Assembly: GCA_943331195.2 (NCBI GenBank)
Contig: CALQKQ020000153.1
Span: 1 to 7,910 of the forward strand
Reading direction: 5' to 3'
DNA length: 7,910 bases
From: Akkermansia muciniphila
GTDB taxonomy: Bacteria; Verrucomicrobiota; Verrucomicrobiia; Verrucomicrobiales; V1-33
The notes below the pieces were generated by a model. It did no database searches. It saw only the letters and a list, made by a program, of their open reading frames with translations, and was not told the origin of the DNA. Positions 6,600 to 7,910 of this stretch are shown here, piece by piece. A program made the translations under genes and the position numbers. The stretch's first letter is position 1; each line of letters opens with the position of its first letter.

Positions 6600-6686
6600 A
6601 AAAAAAGGAGCGGCCCGGCTGCATCTCCCGCAAAGTCCCCCCTTAAAGTTCCCTGCGGATGATGTTGCTCAGCCGGGCCGCTTTTA
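6600..6686. terminator. Long-loop bidirectional terminator between asnS and the NIPSNAP gene
   Basis: A perfect 13-bp inverted repeat, AGCGGCCCGGCTG (6609-6621) and CAGCCGGGCCGCT (6670-6682), spans a 48-base interior. On the minus strand it is followed by CC and seven T; on the plus strand by TTTTATT, counting the last stem base. Both neighbouring genes converge on it. The interior can extend the stem: CATC (6622-6625) with GATG and CCGCA with TGCGG. The long loop is unusual for an intrinsic terminator, but the position and flanking tracts fit one. Confidence 0.82.
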
Positions 6687-6687
6687 T

Positions 6688-6746
6688 TCAGCCCCAACTT
6701 TCGCCAGGGCGAATGGCGCTATATGCAGCGATTCGATGAGGGCTGA
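6688..6746. other. Cluster of nested and mutually exclusive hairpins
   Basis: An outer 7-bp stem, TCAGCCC (6688-6694) with GGGCTGA (6740-6746), encloses two possible hairpins. Hairpin A pairs TTCGC (6700-6704) with GCGAA (6709-6713) around a four-base loop. Hairpin B pairs CGAAT (6710-6714) and CGCT (6717-6720) with AGCG (6727-6730) and ATTCG (6731-6735), with a two-base bulge. A and B share 6710-6713, so only one can form at a time. No known RNA family was recognised. It lies in an AT-richer island between two convergent genes. Confidence 0.5.
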
Positions 6747-6798
6747 CAATCTTAAAGTAGCTTTCACCTGAAATTAATTTTTGCGCCGCCTGGCGGAT

Positions 6799-7569
6799 TC
6801 AGGGCGCGGCGGAGAAATCGGTGGGGATGAGGACTGCGGATTGCACGCCATCGGGCAGGGTGAGGGAGCCTCCCGCTGCGGTTTCCGAAGCGGTTTTGGC
6901 CGCGATCCAGGTAGGGTCGGCGCGGAAAGCTTCGAACGAGGCGGCCATGGCGGCCTTGGAGTCGTGGACGAGAAGATAGATGAGGGTATCGCTGGAGCCA
7001 GGCTGGCCGACGGACGGGGTCCAGTAGCCGAAGTGCTTCATGCCATACTTGGAAAAGAGGGCGACGGTGTGGTCGCGAAAGCGGCTGAGGAGCGGGGTGA
7101 GTCGGTCGGGGCCGCAGGTATAGGTGCGCAGTTCATAGATGCGGCTGGGATTGCCGGGGGCCAAGGGGTCGGTTTTGGAGAAGTCGGTGGCGCTGAGGAA
7201 GCGGCTTTCTATTTTGTCGACCAGCTTGCCATCGGCCTCGGAAGCTTTTTGGGCCGCCTGCCAGGCGGGGTCGCCACCGAAGGCCTTGAAGGAGGTGTCG
7301 CGGGCGACGCGGTCGGGGAAGGACAGCAGGTAGATGAGTTTGCGGTCGGGGTTTTCTGCCGGGACCCAATAGCCGACATTGGTCATGCCGTGCTTGGCAA
7401 AGAGGCCCACGGTGTGGTTGCGGAAGCGCTGCAGCAGGGCATCGAGCTTTCCGGGGGCGGCGGTGTAGGTGCGGAGTTCGTAGCATTTGGTGTCGGCCGC
7501 GCGCGAAGGGGCGGCGAAGGAGCTAAGCGCAGTGAGAAGGGAGCAAACGAGAGCGGTGCGGCGTGTCAT
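6799..7569 (-). CDS. Secreted protein with two tandem NIPSNAP domains
   Basis: A 256-residue protein with a Sec-type signal peptide: TRR, then a hydrophobic stretch ending SFAAPSRA, with cleavage likely after residue 24. Two copies of a NIPSNAP-type ferredoxin-like domain follow, at about residues 28-131 and 144-253. Each copy starts with YELRTYT, then has a helix ending FRNHTVGLFAKHGM or FRDHTVALFSKYGM, then GYW, LIYLL, a helix with FKAF or FEAF plus DPAW or DPTW, and a closing strand ending ATDFS or PTDFS. NIPSNAP proteins are dimeric alpha-beta barrel relatives with poorly known roles, and exported tandem copies are common in Verrucomicrobiota and Planctomycetota. The frame is open upstream to the window edge, but that part is low-complexity Pro/Arg-rich; the signal peptide fixes the start at 7569. 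A 5-bp hairpin (7573-7577 with 7581-7585) lies just before the ATG, and no Shine-Dalgarno sequence is present. Confidence 0.9.
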   Translation of the reverse strand: MTRRTALVCSLLTALSSFAAPSRAADTKCYELRTYTAAPGKLDALLQRFRNHTVGLFAKHGMTNVGYWVPAENPDRKLIYLLSFPDRVARDTSFKAFGGDPAWQAAQKASEADGKLVDKIESRFLSATDFSKTDPLAPGNPSRIYELRTYTCGPDRLTPLLSRFRDHTVALFSKYGMKHFGYWTPSVGQPGSSDTLIYLLVHDSKAAMAASFEAFRADPTWIAAKTASETAAGGSLTLPDGVQSAVLIPTDFSAAP

Positions 7570-7716
7570 GGGGCCCACGATGGGCGAGGGTCCGCCCGCT
7601 GGCCAGAAGAATTCTCCTTTGGGGACCGGCAGGCTGGAGGGGCGGCCGAGGGGCAAGCGTGGGCCTCGCCGCAGGGGAGGCGAAGCTCGGGATGTCGGCT
7701 TGGGGGCCTGGCTCAG

Positions 7717-7760
7717 GGGAATGGGGGACCGTGTGGCAGGGAATGGGAGACAGTGTGCCA
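7717..7760. repeat. Adjacent imperfect 22-base tandem repeat
   Basis: Two exactly adjacent units, 7717-7738 and 7739-7760, match at 19 of 22 positions. Both begin GGGAATGGG and carry GTGTG followed by CA at the end; differences fall at unit positions 10, 14 and 20. It lies about 150-190 bases before the NIPSNAP start. It could be a pair of protein-binding sites or a simple duplication. Confidence 0.8.
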
Positions 7761-7776
7761 GGCAATAGCGCGAGCG

Positions 7777-7805
7777 GGGATCGGGGATGGCGGGATCGGG
7801 GAGGG
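7777..7805 (+). repeat. Direct repeat forming a G-quadruplex motif
   Basis: GGGATCGGGGA occurs at 7777-7787 and 7792-7802, a 15-base period. With a fifth G run at 7803-7805, the plus strand has five runs of at least three G with loops of three, five, three and one bases. That fits the canonical quadruplex rule. Folding itself is inferred. Confidence 0.75.
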
Positions 7806-7833
7806 CGCGCATGTTACCGGGTAATTTGCGCGC
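7805..7833. promoter_or_regulatory. 29-base symmetric dyad, operator candidate
   Basis: GCGCGC (7805-7810) and GCGCGC (7828-7833) flank a perfect inner palindrome TTACC-G-GGTAA (7814-7824), all symmetric about base 7819. Of 14 base pairs, 12 are Watson-Crick, one is a G-T and one a mismatch. No T-tract follows on either side, so it is not a typical terminator. It could control the NIPSNAP gene 236 bases away or a gene beyond the right edge. Confidence 0.5.
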
Positions 7834-7910
7834 TGGCGAGGGTCCGTGTCCTCTGGGGGCCCGTTGGGCTGGGCGAGGTGCAAGTTTTGGGCCGCGCCGT
7901 AGGGAGGCGA

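Larger units (their letters stand above)
7570..7910. other. Gene-free, repeat-rich region upstream of the NIPSNAP gene
   Basis: No convincing gene was found in these 341 bases. They hold a 22-base imperfect tandem repeat (7717-7760), a G-quadruplex motif (7777-7805) and a symmetric dyad (7805-7833). GGCGAGGGTCCG is directly repeated at 7583-7594 and 7835-7846. The promoter of the NIPSNAP gene should lie here, but no clear consensus was seen. An AAAGGAG on the minus strand (7614-7620) has no usable start codon after it. Confidence 0.55.

Noticed and set aside
6688..6746. tRNA, tmRNA end or integron attC site
   Set aside because: The 7-bp outer stem suggests a tRNA acceptor, but the span is only 59 bases with no T-arm pairing or CCA-type end. 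The tmRNA 5' signature is limited to GGGGCTGA, and there is no matching attC core pair.
7614..7620. AAAGGAG on the minus strand as a Shine-Dalgarno sequence for the NIPSNAP gene
   Set aside because: It lies 45 bases from the chosen ATG and no ATG, GTG or TTG follows at five to ten bases; only a CTG in another frame does.
7805..7833. The dyad as an intrinsic terminator
   Set aside because: Neither side is followed by a T-tract, and no gene ends next to it inside the window.
7570..7910. Stop-free upstream extension of the NIPSNAP frame to the right edge, with an ATG at 7812
   Set aside because: The translated stretch is Pro/Arg-rich and low in complexity, and a good signal peptide begins at the ATG at 7569. 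Open frames are common in GC-rich DNA.

Overview
The window looks like a chromosomal segment of a GC-rich Verrucomicrobiota bacterium. The phylum call is an inference. It rests on the RNA polymerase alpha sequence (N-terminus MSVRLARFEMPNRLAKDEST and a conserved core), on a secreted lamin-tail/LamG protein and a secreted tandem NIPSNAP protein of kinds common in Verrucomicrobiota and Planctomycetota, and on starts that mostly lack Shine-Dalgarno sequences. No mobile element, CRISPR array, tRNA or rRNA was found.

Layout, left to right. Positions 1-1841 (minus) hold the longest reading frame, 613 codons of an exported lamin-tail-domain protein that runs off the left edge. Positions 1946-2443 and 2440-3000 (minus) are two small membrane proteins joined by a GTGA stop/start overlap: a bacterial PH-domain-like protein and a multi-pass protein of unknown function. 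Positions 3001-3314 are gene-free and carry the rplQ terminator and a G-run-rich repeat patch. Positions 3315-4935 (minus) are rplQ and rpoA, with rpoA first. A 230-base divergent control region (4936-5165) separates rpoA from asnS (5166-6524, plus), the only plus-strand gene. Positions 6525-6798 form a convergent intergenic region with a long-loop bidirectional terminator and a separate cluster of competing hairpins. Positions 6799-7569 (minus) encode a secreted double-NIPSNAP protein. Positions 7570-7910 are gene-free but dense in short repeats, with a G-quadruplex motif and a strong symmetric dyad.

The central part is housekeeping: rpoA and rplQ supply the transcription and translation machinery and asnS charges tRNA-Asn. 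The two membrane genes may be read together after rplQ, but a terminator and a 314-base gap separate them from it. The flanking exported proteins have no evident link to the core. The plus strand is G-rich over C everywhere sampled, in genes on both strands and between genes, which suggests the plus strand is the leading strand and that rpoA-rplQ would face the replication fork.

I see no clear new multi-gene system. The points most worth a second look are the structured DNA/RNA between asnS and the NIPSNAP gene, the dyad and G-quadruplex cluster at the right end, the palindrome ahead of asnS, the strand bias with head-on rpoA-rplQ, and the uncharacterised membrane gene pair.
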